The notes below the pieces were generated by a model. The model was not told the DNA's origin and made no database searches. It saw nothing but the letters and a program-made list of their open reading frames with translations. Below are positions 17,796-26,175 of a stretch of DNA of 39,444 bases, piece by piece. The DNA is from a bacterium (GTDB taxonomy: Bacteria > Zixibacteria > MSB-5A5 > GN15 > FEB-12). Position numbers and translations under genes: made by a program. The stretch lies in the NCBI GenBank assembly GCA_030605565.1, contig JAUWIB010000029.1, positions 1 to 39,444 on the forward strand, read 5' to 3'. Positions within the stretch are counted from its first letter, which is position 1. Each line of letters opens with the position of its first letter.

Positions 17796-18917
17796 ATGGA
17801 AGCATTTCTGCAACTGGCGCAAGGGTCAGGTTTCGCCAATCTCAGTTGGGGCAACTGGGTGATGTTTGCGGTGGCGGGCACCCTGATTTATCTCGCCATC
17901 GTCAAGAAGTATGAACCGCTGCTATTGATCCCAATCGGCTTCGGCGCCATCCTGGCTAACCTGCCGCTGGCCGAGATGGGTTCCCACGCTGATGGTATCA
18001 TTGGCTTGATCTATGATCAGGGGATCAAGACCGAGTTGTTGCCCCCGATCATTTTTCTCGGCATCGGTGTGCTGACGGATTTCCGACCATTGTTGGGACG
18101 ACCACTGACGTTCCTGCTGGGCGCATCGGCGCAACTCGGAATTTTCGTGGCGGCTTTGGGCGCAGCCTTACTACTGGGCTTCAGTTTCAAGGAAGCGGCT
18201 TGTATCGGTATCATCGGCGGCGCCGACGGACCGACATCGATTTTTCTCACCAGCCAACTGGCGCCACACCTGTTGGGACCGGTGGCGGTGGCGGCCTATA
18301 GTTACATGTCGTTGGTGCCGATTATCCAGCCGCCGATCATCCGTATGCTGACCTCGAAGAGAGAGCGCGCTATCGACATGCCCCAGATGATTAAGGTCTC
18401 GAAGACGGCCATCATCTTGTTCCCAATTGTCACCGGTATCATTGCCTCGCTGGCCATTCCATCGAGCGCGCCGCTGATCGGAATGCTGATGTTCGGCAAC
18501 CTGCTGCGTGAATGCGGTGTCACCGAGCGACTGCGCAAGACCGCCGGTGGCGCGCTGATCGACATTGTGACGATTTTCCTGGGTTTGACAGTCGGCGCCA
18601 CTATGGATGCTGCGGGGTTCCTGATACCCAGCACACTCAAGATCCTGGTCCTCGGCGCCGTGGCCTTTTCGTTCTCGACCGCCGGTGGTGTGATTTTCGC
18701 CAAGATTCTCAATCTCTTCCTGAAGAAGAAGATCAATCCCTGTATTGGCGCGGCTGGTGTCTCGGCGGTACCGATGGCCGCGCGGGTGGTTCAGAAATTC
18801 GTGTCGGATGCCACCGATGGAAAGGTGAACCCGCTCATGCCGGCTATGGGACCGAACGTCGCCGGGGTGATCGGTTCGGCGGTGGCCGCCGGTGTGTTCC
18901 TGACGCTGTTGGGCTGA
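17796..18917 (+). CDS. oadB: Na+-translocating decarboxylase beta subunit
   Basis: A 373-residue integral membrane protein that decarboxylates the carboxybiotin made by the alpha subunit and couples this to Na+ export. About nine hydrophobic segments are visible. The conserved G-G-A-D-G-P-T-S-I-F loop (141-150), with its essential aspartate, is intact, as are P-I-I-Q-P-P-I and the C-terminal M-G-P-N-V-A-G-V-I-G-S motif. It starts 13 bases after the alpha stop and is followed by a terminator, completing a gamma-alpha-beta operon. It would give the cell a Na+ gradient from fermentative 2-oxo acid decarboxylation, or run in reverse for carboxylation. Confidence 0.95.
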   Translation: MEAFLQLAQGSGFANLSWGNWVMFAVAGTLIYLAIVKKYEPLLLIPIGFGAILANLPLAEMGSHADGIIGLIYDQGIKTELLPPIIFLGIGVLTDFRPLLGRPLTFLLGASAQLGIFVAALGAALLLGFSFKEAACIGIIGGADGPTSIFLTSQLAPHLLGPVAVAAYSYMSLVPIIQPPIIRMLTSKRERAIDMPQMIKVSKTAIILFPIVTGIIASLAIPSSAPLIGMLMFGNLLRECGVTERLRKTAGGALIDIVTIFLGLTVGATMDAAGFLIPSTLKILVLGAVAFSFSTAGGVIFAKILNLFLKKKINPCIGAAGVSAVPMAARVVQKFVSDATDGKVNPLMPAMGPNVAGVIGSAVAAGVFLTLLG

Positions 18918-18965
18918 GAGCCTTGGTTTCGTTTCGGACGCAACCGACTGCATGATAAGATCTGT

Positions 18966-18992
18966 GACCCCGGCGAAAGCCGGGGTCTTTTT
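18966..18992 (+). terminator. Rho-independent terminator of the decarboxylase operon
   Basis: A perfect 9-bp stem GACCCCGGC/GCCGGGGTC with a GAAA tetraloop is followed by TTTTT. It lies 48 bases after the beta-subunit stop. Confidence 0.92.
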
Positions 18993-19093
18993 CTATGGTT
19001 CAGCCTGCTACTTCAGCCTACGCAGGTGATGGCGGTCAGGCGAGTCGCCTTACAGTACCCAAACCTTCGACTCCGCTCTGGGTGACATGTGGA

Positions 19094-19112
19094 GCGCGCG
19101 GAGCGCGAAAAA
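19094..19112. repeat. GCGCGCGGAGCGCGAAAAA repeat motif, copy 3
   Basis: The motif matches the copies at 5538 and 6941. As at 5538, it is followed directly by a short inverted repeat. Confidence 0.5.
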
Positions 19113-19125
19113 GTGGCCTGCCACT
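19108..19125 (-). terminator. Possible terminator at the end of the hydrogenase/DsrC-like array
   Basis: On the minus strand the stem AGTGG-CAGG-CCACT is followed by UUUUU. The stem is only five base pairs (six with a two-base loop), so efficiency is doubtful. It stands 38 bases after the last gene of the array and overlaps the third copy of the GCGCGAAAAA repeat. Confidence 0.45.
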
Positions 19126-19162
19126 ATTAGATTGCAGACCGATGATACCGATGAGAGCCGGG

Positions 19163-19825
19163 CTACCTGACCCTCAGACCGGCGATTTTGACGGCGCCCC
19201 GGTGGTAGCCATCAGGGAACAACTGTTCAAGTTCCTCCAACTGGAGTCCAGTTCCGTCGCAGGTTTCATAAACCATTGGGACGGCGTTGTTCTTCTCCCA
19301 GCTTTCTCGCAGGTATCGTATGACCTTCCAGTGCTTCTCCGTCAATTTCCCGCCGGGTATTTTCATGTTGTAGGCTCTGAATGTGGCGTATTGCTCATCC
19401 CACTCATCAGAATGCACAAGAAACCCGCGCACGTCCGTCTCGTAGGTCTTGTCAGCGGATATCAAGTTAAGGTCCATTGCTGCCGGCGGATAATACGCCT
19501 GCCCCAGATAACCCTCTTTGTAAGTGATGCCGGCCAACTTGCAGGCGCCTCTGAGATACCCGGTCGGGAAGAGTCTCCTCATATCTTTGAGGCGCAGAAT
19601 ACCCCCCATGCGACAGGCATCATAGACCGACGGACACGAACCCGTATCCTCAAAGGTCTTACGAATATAGCGGATGACGTCCCAGTGTTCCTTTGTCAGG
19701 CCACCGGAAATCTTGAGTTGCGCGGACATGCCTTCTGCGAAATCTTCATCCCAGGAATCGAAGATCAACAGGTGCCCCATATTGTCCGTCTCGTAGCTCT
19801 TGCTCTTGTAAGTGAAAGTACCCAT
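19163..19825 (-). CDS. Double DsrC/TusE-like protein, paralogue 1
   Basis: 220 residues made of two DsrC-like domains. I take ATG 19825, with AGGAG five bases upstream. The GTG at 19831 overlaps that site. Domain 1 (about 8-105) ends in L-F-P-T-G-Y-L-R-G-A-C-K-L-A-G-I, matching the C-terminal arm of DsrC with the inner redox cysteine (C95). The second, penultimate cysteine of DsrC is replaced by tyrosine. Domain 2 (about 125-220) ends in L-F-P-D-G-Y-H-R-G-A-V-K-I-A-G-L and stops there, lacking both arm cysteines. A C-P-x-V-Y-x-x-C pair (C64, C71) is shared by all three paralogues. True DsrC carries sulfur as a trisulfide; forms lacking cysteines are thought regulatory. This is the last gene of the array. 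Confidence 0.75.
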   Translation of the reverse strand: MGTFTYKSKSYETDNMGHLLIFDSWDEDFAEGMSAQLKISGGLTKEHWDVIRYIRKTFEDTGSCPSVYDACRMGGILRLKDMRRLFPTGYLRGACKLAGITYKEGYLGQAYYPPAAMDLNLISADKTYETDVRGFLVHSDEWDEQYATFRAYNMKIPGGKLTEKHWKVIRYLRESWEKNNAVPMVYETCDGTGLQLEELEQLFPDGYHRGAVKIAGLRVR

Positions 19826-19903
19826 GTTCACTCCTTGGTTCTCATAACCGATTTATTACAGCCTGATGGTCATTAGCTCGGGTCCAACACGATGGGAGTT
19901 GGA

Positions 19904-20596
19904 TCACCTGACCCTCAGACCGGCGATTTTGACGGCGCCCCGGTGGTAACCATCAGGGAAAAGTCGCTCCAGATCCTCCAATTTGAGACTATTGACCTCA
20001 CAGGTTTCATATATCGTGGGAACCTCCCCGGTGATTCGGTACCTGTCTCGCAGAAAGCGTATGATCCGCCAGTGCTTGTCTGTAAGCAGATTCGGCATCC
20101 CCATGTCATATGCCTGACGGAGGGCAAAGTTCTCGTCCCAGTCGTCCGGGTTGGTCAAAAAACCCAGATCGTCAATCTCGTATGAGCTGTTTCGGTACCG
20201 GGACAGGTGATGCTGGAAGTTGTGTTCCTGCCAAACATATTTCAGATAGGCTTCCCTGTGCGTAACCCCCGCCAACTTGCACGCCCCCCGCAGATAGCCT
20301 GCCGGGAAAAGCCGTTTGATATCACCGAGTCCGAGGTCATTCTCTCTGCAGGCCACGTATACCAGAGGGCATGTGTTCATGGACTCAAAGGAGTTGCGCA
20401 AAAAGGAGATCACTTTCCAGTGCTGATTCGTCAGTCCATCTGTGATGCCGATGCCGGGAGCCATCCCCTCGGCGAAGTTTTTGTCCCAATCGTTCGGATC
20501 CATGAGGAAGCCCTTGGAGTCCACCTTGTATTTCCTGCCGCCATGTCGAAAATATTTCATGGCGCCCGAGGTCGCCTCGTTGTCTTGTTTAGCCAT
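19904..20596 (-). CDS. Double DsrC/TusE-like protein, paralogue 2
   Basis: 230 residues with the same two-domain plan and a 12-residue N-terminal extension. Domain 1 carries C-P-L-V-Y-V-A-C (C76, C83) and L-F-P-A-G-Y-L-R-G-A-C-K-L-A-G (C106). Domain 2 has Y-E-T-C and the cysteine-free arm R-G-A-V-K-I-A-G-L-R-V-R, ending exactly like paralogue 1. The shared W-D-E/K-x-F and L-T-x-x-H-W-x-V-I-x-F-x-R segments are the DsrC fold signature. The gene lies 47 bases after hypE and 78 before paralogue 1 in transcription order, so it belongs to the hydrogenase array. Function is inferred from fold and context only. Confidence 0.75.
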   Translation of the reverse strand: MAKQDNEATSGAMKYFRHGGRKYKVDSKGFLMDPNDWDKNFAEGMAPGIGITDGLTNQHWKVISFLRNSFESMNTCPLVYVACRENDLGLGDIKRLFPAGYLRGACKLAGVTHREAYLKYVWQEHNFQHHLSRYRNSSYEIDDLGFLTNPDDWDENFALRQAYDMGMPNLLTDKHWRIIRFLRDRYRITGEVPTIYETCEVNSLKLEDLERLFPDGYHRGAVKIAGLRVR

Positions 20597-20643
20597 TAAG
20601 CTTCAACCTATCTTTCACCCATGGTCCGGGTCTTTGACCTCAT

Positions 20644-21699
20644 TCAACATATTCTCGGCAGTTGCTCGCCGCTGTGCATGTCCACCATTCGTTCGACGCC
20701 AATGATACTTCTCATGGTAACAACACCGGTCTCCCGGTCGGTTACTTCGCCCACAATCGTGGAGCCGAGGCCGGGGAAACAGGTTCCCAAAATCGCTGCT
20801 GTCCTGTCTGCGTCGGATGCCGGGATGATGACAACAAAACGCCCTTCGTTGGCCACATACATTGGATCGAGACCAAGCAGTTCACAAGCCCCTCGTACAT
20901 CATCGCAAACGGGCACTTTGCTTTCGTCGATACCGATGTGCAGGTCGGATGACTCAGCGATCTCCACCAGTGCTGTAGCCATACCTCCCCGGGTCAGGTC
21001 ACGCAGGCAGTGAATTTCGATCCCCGCCTCGATAAGCTGCATAACCGCCGATGACAGCGGGGCACAGTCGCTCTCTATCGTCGTTTCGAACGATAACCCC
21101 TCACGTTGGGCCATGACGGCAATGCCGTGTCGGCCGACGTCGCCACTGATAATTACCACGTCTCCCGCTCTGAGGGAACCCGGACCGATCCGGAGGTTAT
21201 GGTTCACGGCGCCAACTCCCGCCGTGGTAATGAATACACCATGACCCCGGCCGTGATCGACCACTTTGGTGTCGCCGGTTACAATCCGCACCCCGGACTG
21301 GAGCGCCGCCTGCCGCATCGAGAGAGCTATCCGCCACAGCGATTCGGTGGGAAAGCCCTCCTCAAGGATAAATGACGCGCACAGATACAGAGGCTTTGCC
21401 CCGCACATGGCAAGATCGTTGACGGTTCCATAGACAGCCAATGTCCCGATGTCTCCACCGGGGAAGAAGAGGGGATCGACGACATAAGAATCGGTGGTGA
21501 AAGCAAGCTGGGCTCCTGCTATGTTGAGAAGCGCTCCGTCATGGTGTGATTCCGAGTCCGGATTCTCGAACAGAGGAGCAAACATGTCGTGTACAAGCTG
21601 GTGCATCAACCTGCCACCCCCGCCGTGAGCCATAGAGATGTGCGGATGCTCCGTCAGAGGGAACCGACAAACCGGGCTTCCATCGCCTGATGGTTTCAT
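20644..21699 (-). CDS. hypE: Hydrogenase maturation protein HypE
   Basis: A 351-residue PurM-like enzyme. It dehydrates the carbamoyl group on its C-terminal cysteine to a thiocyanate, the source of the cyanide ligands of the NiFe site. Visible are the [10 protein letters not shown] start motif, the [10 protein letters not shown] metal/ATP site, V-T-G-D-T-K-V-V and D-L-T-R-G-G. The essential terminal motif P-R-I-C is intact. The start overlaps the hypD stop in ATGA. Length is normal. Confidence 0.96.
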   Translation of the reverse strand: MKPSGDGSPVCRFPLTEHPHISMAHGGGGRLMHQLVHDMFAPLFENPDSESHHDGALLNIAGAQLAFTTDSYVVDPLFFPGGDIGTLAVYGTVNDLAMCGAKPLYLCASFILEEGFPTESLWRIALSMRQAALQSGVRIVTGDTKVVDHGRGHGVFITTAGVGAVNHNLRIGPGSLRAGDVVIISGDVGRHGIAVMAQREGLSFETTIESDCAPLSSAVMQLIEAGIEIHCLRDLTRGGMATALVEIAESSDLHIGIDESKVPVCDDVRGACELLGLDPMYVANEGRFVVIIPASDADRTAAILGTCFPGLGSTIVGEVTDRETGVVTMRSIIGVERMVDMHSGEQLPRIC

Positions 21700-22820
21700 T
21701 GGCTTCTACTCGCTTTCATACGCTCAGAATTCTCACTTTGACGACTGTAGCGGTAGTACGCCGCGCAGGCGCCCTCGGATGATATCATGGGAGCACCCAG
21801 AGGTCGCTCGGGCGTGCAACTTCCAGCGAAGGCAGGGCAGTCGCACGGCTTCCTGATCCCCTGAAGGACCAGACTGCTTATGCACACTGAACTGTCTTCA
21901 GCCGGACGATCCGTCAATTCGAATCGTTTCTCGGCATCAAACTCAACGAACTCATCACGAAGGGACAAACCGCCTTTTGGTATAACACCAAAACCGCGCC
22001 AGGTGCGATCGACGACACGGAAGACACGGTCTATCATGTCCCGGGCCACTTTGTTGCCATCAGGTTTGACAGCCCTTGCATACTGGTTTTCGAGTCTGGC
22101 ATGACCCTGCTCCAACTGCGCCACCGCCATGTGAATACCCTGAAGAATATCAACCGGTTCAAACCCGGTGACGATGATCGGAAGATGAAACCGAGAACAG
22201 AGTTGTGCATACTCAGAACAACCCATCACGCTGCAAACATGACCGGGCGCCAGCAAGGCTTGCACCTGACACTCGGGAGAGTTCAGGATAGCTGCAATGG
22301 CAGGCGGGATAAGAACCTGCGCGCACAAGATCGAGAAGTTGCGCAGGTTCTGTTGGTATGCCTGGTATACTACCGAGGCGTTTACGGGAGCCGTGGTCTC
22401 AAACCCAATCGCGAAGAAGATTACTTGCTTGTCAGGATGCTCGCGCGCGATCTTGAGGCAGTCCAGCGGCGAATAAAGCGTGCGAACGTCACCCCCCTGC
22501 GCTTTGACGGACAGCAAGTCCTGCTCGCTGCCGCGAACGCGAAGCATATCTCCAAACGAACAGAAAACGACATCCTCACGTGAGGCCAGAGTTATGGCTT
22601 TGTCGATCAGGTCGGTCGAGGTGACACATACCGGGCAGCCGGGGCCGTGCAGAAGCGTAACCTTGTCGGCAAGCTTCCGGTCGATGCCGTTTCTTACGAT
22701 GGCATGAGTCTGCCCACCACATACCTCCATTACTTTCCAGTGGCCGGCGCCCGCCTCAAGGATAGCTCCAACGAGTTGCGCCGCAATGGCGGGATCACGG
22801 TAATCATCCAGGAACTTCAT
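21696..22820 (-). CDS. hypD: Hydrogenase maturation protein HypD
   Basis: A 374-residue Fe-S protein that, with HypC, assembles the Fe(CN)2CO unit. It shows the conserved [26 protein letters not shown] and G-H-V-C-S-V-M-G motifs. The C-terminal cysteines ([21 protein letters not shown]) ligate the [4Fe-4S] cluster. It overlaps hypC and hypE by four bases each, so the three are translationally coupled. The C-terminus is extended by about 15 residues past the usual end. Confidence 0.96.
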   Translation of the reverse strand: MKFLDDYRDPAIAAQLVGAILEAGAGHWKVMEVCGGQTHAIVRNGIDRKLADKVTLLHGPGCPVCVTSTDLIDKAITLASREDVVFCSFGDMLRVRGSEQDLLSVKAQGGDVRTLYSPLDCLKIAREHPDKQVIFFAIGFETTAPVNASVVYQAYQQNLRNFSILCAQVLIPPAIAAILNSPECQVQALLAPGHVCSVMGCSEYAQLCSRFHLPIIVTGFEPVDILQGIHMAVAQLEQGHARLENQYARAVKPDGNKVARDMIDRVFRVVDRTWRGFGVIPKGGLSLRDEFVEFDAEKRFELTDRPAEDSSVCISSLVLQGIRKPCDCPAFAGSCTPERPLGAPMISSEGACAAYYRYSRQSENSERMKASRSQ

Positions 22821-23071
22821 CGACCGCTCTCTTTCCCGGTTGTCGGGAGTTCCAATTGACTGAGATACTCAAGAGTCCTCGCTGCTTCATCGGGGTCGAC
22901 AACACTGATGGCGAAGCCGGCATGTATAAGGACATAATCGCCTACCGTTGCTTCCGGCGCCGCCGACAGATTCACATTTCTCACGATGCCGCCGAAACTG
23001 ACTCGCCCCGACCGCGTGAGAGGAGCGTCGTCTGTTATGTCAACTATCCTGCCGGGAATCGCCAGACACAT
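22817..23071 (-). CDS. hypC: Hydrogenase maturation chaperone HypC
   Basis: An 84-residue chaperone that binds iron with HypD and delivers the Fe(CN)2CO unit to the large subunit. It starts M-C-L-A-I-P-G, with the essential Cys2, and contains [16 protein letters not shown] is placed seven bases before the ATG. The 5' end overlaps the end of hypF by 32 bases. Confidence 0.96.
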   Translation of the reverse strand: MCLAIPGRIVDITDDAPLTRSGRVSFGGIVRNVNLSAAPEATVGDYVLIHAGFAISVVDPDEAARTLEYLSQLELPTTGKESGR

Positions 23072-25397
23072 TCTTGTCTCCTTTGTGTTGCCGGCGGCAA
23101 GCCGCCATGATCTGACCGAGTGCTATACCGCCGTCGTTGGGTGGCACGCGCTCGTGTAAGTACACTTCAAAGCCATGATGTTCGAGGGACGCCAGGGCGC
23201 GCTCGGTGAGGTATCTATTCTGGAAACAGCCGCCGGTGAGCACGACCTTGCGCTCACCGACCCTGACGGCGACAGCGGCGGTCATCTCCGCCAGAGTACA
23301 GTGGAACTTTGCGGCAATCATGGCCGGGGTTACTGAGGACCGTAAGTCAGTGAGGATTTGACACAACATCGGCTCCCAGTCGATGACGAATGGTGAGACT
23401 GATGTGTCCAGGTCAAACTCGTAGGTGTCCACCGACCGGATGTTCAAGGCCGCAAACTCCAGCTTCATCGCGGCCTGACCTTCAAAACTCATTTTGTGAC
23501 ACAATCCGACAAGGGATGCGATGGCATCAAAGAGGCGACCGGCGCTCGAAGTGAGAGGTGAATTGATTCCCCTGCCAAGCATCTTCTTGATGGTCTTTAG
23601 CTCCGATTTTCCGAAGGACCTGACCAAGGGCAGGTCATCCATCGATACCGCAGCATCACCAAAGACCTCATACAACAAACTCAGGGCCGAACGGCGTGGC
23701 TCACGGATAGCAGCATCACCACCGGGCAGGCGAAAGCATCGCAGATGAGCGACGCGCTCAAAGGAGTTGTCATTGATTCTCAAGAACTCACCGCCCCAGA
23801 TGGCGCCATCGGTACCAAGCCCTGTGCCGTCGAAGGCTACCCCGAGCAGCGGAGGCTCCAGACCATGTTCGGCCATACAAGACAGAACGTGCGCGTAGTG
23901 GTGCTGAACCGTCACCCGTGGGACATCAAAGCTTGATGCAAACCGGGTGGACTGATAGTCAGGATGCTGGTCACAGACCACTCGACCCGGATTCACATCA
24001 TACATGGACATTAGTGACCCGGCGGTAGTGCCCAAAGTGTCGAAAGTGAGTTTGCTATCCAGGTCACCGATATGCTGACTGACAAAGGCGCGCCTTCCTC
24101 TGGCTATACCGATTGCGTTCTTGAGTTGAGCACCCACCGCCAGACAGTCCGGCACAGGTTCGGGCAGATCAATCACTGTGGGAGCATATCCACGGGCGCT
24201 GCGAAGTACGACCGGACGGTCAGCAATAACACGCACAATCGAGTCATCGACGTGCTGCGCTATGGGACGGTCATGCACCAGAAACAGATCGGCAACTCTG
24301 TGAAGCCGAGCGAGAGCATCGCGCTCATCGGTGCCGATCGGCTCGTCCGACAGGTTGCCGCTGGTGGCCACGATGGGACCGCCCAGGTCAGCCATGAGCA
24401 GATAGTGCAGAGGGGTGTAGGGCAGCATGACTCCCAGGTATGGGTTGTCGGGAGCAACCAGATGCGAGACGTTGCCCTGAGTGGTTTCTGCATAAGGCTT
24501 CCGTTTCAGCAGCACTATCGGCGAGGCGCAGGAGGTCAGGGCAGTCTTCTCCGTTGTTGTCAGTTCACAGTCGTTCTCGACCGACGGCAGGTCCGGATAC
24601 ATCAGCGCAAACGGTTTTTCCGGTCGGTTCTTTCGATCTCTCAGACGGCGCACGGCGTCATCGTTGGTGGCATCGACAATGAGTTGAAACCCGCCCAGTC
24701 CCTTCAGGGCCAGTATCCCGCCCGCCCGTATCAAGTCACAGGCCCGGCGTAGAGCCTGTTCATGGCCGGCTAACGCTTTGCCCGCTTTATCCCACAGTTC
24801 GAGATGCGGGCCGCACTTCGGACATCCGTTCGGTTGCGCATGGAAACGTCGGTTTCGTGGGTCTTCGTATTCCCGACGACATTCGTCACACATACTGAAC
24901 CGTCGCATAGTCGTGTTGGCGCGGTCGTAGGGGAGCGATTCTACGATGGAGTAACGCGGTCCGCAGTTGGTGCAGTTCGTAAACGGGTATCGGTAGCGAC
25001 GGTTGGCAGGATCGAAGATTTCCTCTCGGCAGTCCCGGCAGGTTGCGATATCCGGAAGGATCACGGCGTCAGTTTCGCCGTTGCGGTCACTCTCCCGAAC
25101 GCTGAAACCTGAGTAGCCGACGGGCGTAAGGTTGTCAGCTTTTATGTCATCAATATGGGCCAGAGACGGTTGTTCAGCTACGACGCGATCAAGGAACTGT
25201 CGGAGTCTGTTCTTGTCACCCTCAAGTTCAATCTGTACCCCTCCCAGTGAGTTCCTGACCCAGCCGTTGAGATCGAGGTCGTTGGCCAGTCGATAGATAA
25301 ATGGACGGAAACCGACGCCCTGTACCGTTCCTCTGATACCGAGACGCAATCGTGAGGGCTGATCGATCTCGGTAACATTAGCAGCCTTCGGCGCCAA
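23040..25397 (-). CDS. hypF: Carbamoyltransferase HypF
   Basis: A 785-residue enzyme that makes carbamoyl-adenylate from carbamoyl phosphate and ATP and loads the HypE cysteine. Domains in order are acylphosphatase (R-G-T-V-Q-G-V-G-F-R-P-F, about 20-105), two zinc fingers (C-x2-C-x18-C-x2-C near 125-150 and 175-205), a YrdC-like domain (about 215-390) and a Kae1-like domain with V-Q-H-H-Y-A-H-V. All are full length. The start appears to be TTG (25397-25395), since no ATG or GTG precedes the acylphosphatase motif closely. It follows hypA by six bases. Confidence 0.95.
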   Translation of the reverse strand: MAPKAANVTEIDQPSRLRLGIRGTVQGVGFRPFIYRLANDLDLNGWVRNSLGGVQIELEGDKNRLRQFLDRVVAEQPSLAHIDDIKADNLTPVGYSGFSVRESDRNGETDAVILPDIATCRDCREEIFDPANRRYRYPFTNCTNCGPRYSIVESLPYDRANTTMRRFSMCDECRREYEDPRNRRFHAQPNGCPKCGPHLELWDKAGKALAGHEQALRRACDLIRAGGILALKGLGGFQLIVDATNDDAVRRLRDRKNRPEKPFALMYPDLPSVENDCELTTTEKTALTSCASPIVLLKRKPYAETTQGNVSHLVAPDNPYLGVMLPYTPLHYLLMADLGGPIVATSGNLSDEPIGTDERDALARLHRVADLFLVHDRPIAQHVDDSIVRVIADRPVVLRSARGYAPTVIDLPEPVPDCLAVGAQLKNAIGIARGRRAFVSQHIGDLDSKLTFDTLGTTAGSLMSMYDVNPGRVVCDQHPDYQSTRFASSFDVPRVTVQHHYAHVLSCMAEHGLEPPLLGVAFDGTGLGTDGAIWGGEFLRINDNSFERVAHLRCFRLPGGDAAIREPRRSALSLLYEVFGDAAVSMDDLPLVRSFGKSELKTIKKMLGRGINSPLTSSAGRLFDAIASLVGLCHKMSFEGQAAMKLEFAALNIRSVDTYEFDLDTSVSPFVIDWEPMLCQILTDLRSSVTPAMIAAKFHCTLAEMTAAVAVRVGERKVVLTGGCFQNRYLTERALASLEHHGFEVYLHERVPPNDGGIALGQIMAACRRQHKGDKNVSGDSRQDS

Positions 25398-25403
25398 GAG
25401 CCT

Positions 25404-25670
25404 TCACCCTTCCGCCACTTCGACGCTATCCAATATTATGTCCTGAGCATGAGGGTCAAAGTTGTCCTGAAGAACCTCGACCTCGAGCCTCGCACCTTCC
25501 GCTACCGTGCCGGCCACGGCAATATCGAAATGTTCGCGGAGGTGGTCGGGCGAGATCTGGGCCAGGGCGCCAAGTTTCACCTTGACCCCGATCACTTTGT
25601 CGGCTCCGTTTTCTTCAGCGATGGTTTTGACCTTGCTCAGCAGGTCCTTTAGAAGTGAAGATTCATGCAT
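25404..25670 (-). CDS. hypA: HypA-type nickel chaperone lacking the zinc-finger domain
   Basis: 88 residues. The true start must be ATG 25670, giving M-H-E-S-S, because HypA needs His2 at the N-terminus for nickel binding. GTG codons at 25679/25676 are upstream alternatives. The HypA fold runs through V-K-V-K-L-G-A-L-A-Q-I-S-P-D-H-L and G-A-R-L-E-V-E-V. It then passes straight to D-P-H-A-Q-D-I-I-L-D-S-V-E-V and ends. The two C-x2-C pairs that bind structural zinc in ordinary HypA are absent. It overlaps the protease gene by eight bases. hypB, the usual GTPase partner, is not in the window. Confidence 0.85.
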   Translation of the reverse strand: MHESSLLKDLLSKVKTIAEENGADKVIGVKVKLGALAQISPDHLREHFDIAVAGTVAEGARLEVEVLQDNFDPHAQDIILDSVEVAEG

Positions 25671-26160
25671 TGTCACCACCTGTCACTTTGTGCCTGGTCA
25701 GACTTTCGATATCCTCGACGATACGTCCAATGATCTTGTTGGCGCTTTGCCGGACCTCCGGCGTCAGGTCGATACCGGCTGAAAAACTCTTACCCTCAAT
25801 GCCGTACACTATCAGTCCACGAGGAAGCCGATTGAGAACCCTGGCCAGTTCGATTACCTCGTTGACGGAAATCGAATGAGTCGACAACCCTGAGAATAAG
25901 TTGGAAGGGATAGACTCGCACAGCGCATCGAAGTGATATGTCGTACCCGGAGGGGCTCCGGAAGAAGCGCAGTCAATCACAAAAGTATGGTCCGAGTCGG
26001 CCCAGGCATCGATAAGCGCAAAACCGTCGCCGATTCCCTCAACAACTCTCACGCCGCTGAGGGCAAGGCTCTCAATCTGCCTGGCGACATACAGGCCGAT
26101 GCCATCGTCCGACCGGTAGGCGTTGCCGATGCCGACCACCGTTATGGAGTATTCTTCCAC
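25663..26160 (-). CDS. NiFe-hydrogenase maturation protease (HyaD/HycI type)
   Basis: A 165-residue endopeptidase that removes the C-terminal tail of the large subunit after nickel insertion. It shows V-G-I-G-N-A-Y-R-S-D-D-G-I-G (the nickel-sensing Asp/Glu site), V-I-D-C-A near residue 62 and the S-T-H-S-I-S histidine segment. The start is GTG 26160 with AAAGGA upstream; no ATG fits better. It directly follows the large-subunit gene, its substrate. Confidence 0.92.
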   Translation of the reverse strand: MEEYSITVVGIGNAYRSDDGIGLYVARQIESLALSGVRVVEGIGDGFALIDAWADSDHTFVIDCASSGAPPGTTYHFDALCESIPSNLFSGLSTHSISVNEVIELARVLNRLPRGLIVYGIEGKSFSAGIDLTPEVRQSANKIIGRIVEDIESLTRHKVTGGDNA

Positions 26161-26175
26161 TGAGCGTGTCCTTTC

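Noticed and set aside
18171-18953. Minus-strand open frame of 260 codons
   Set aside because: It is antisense to the beta-subunit gene and has low-complexity, Q/R/H-rich composition typical of a shadow frame.
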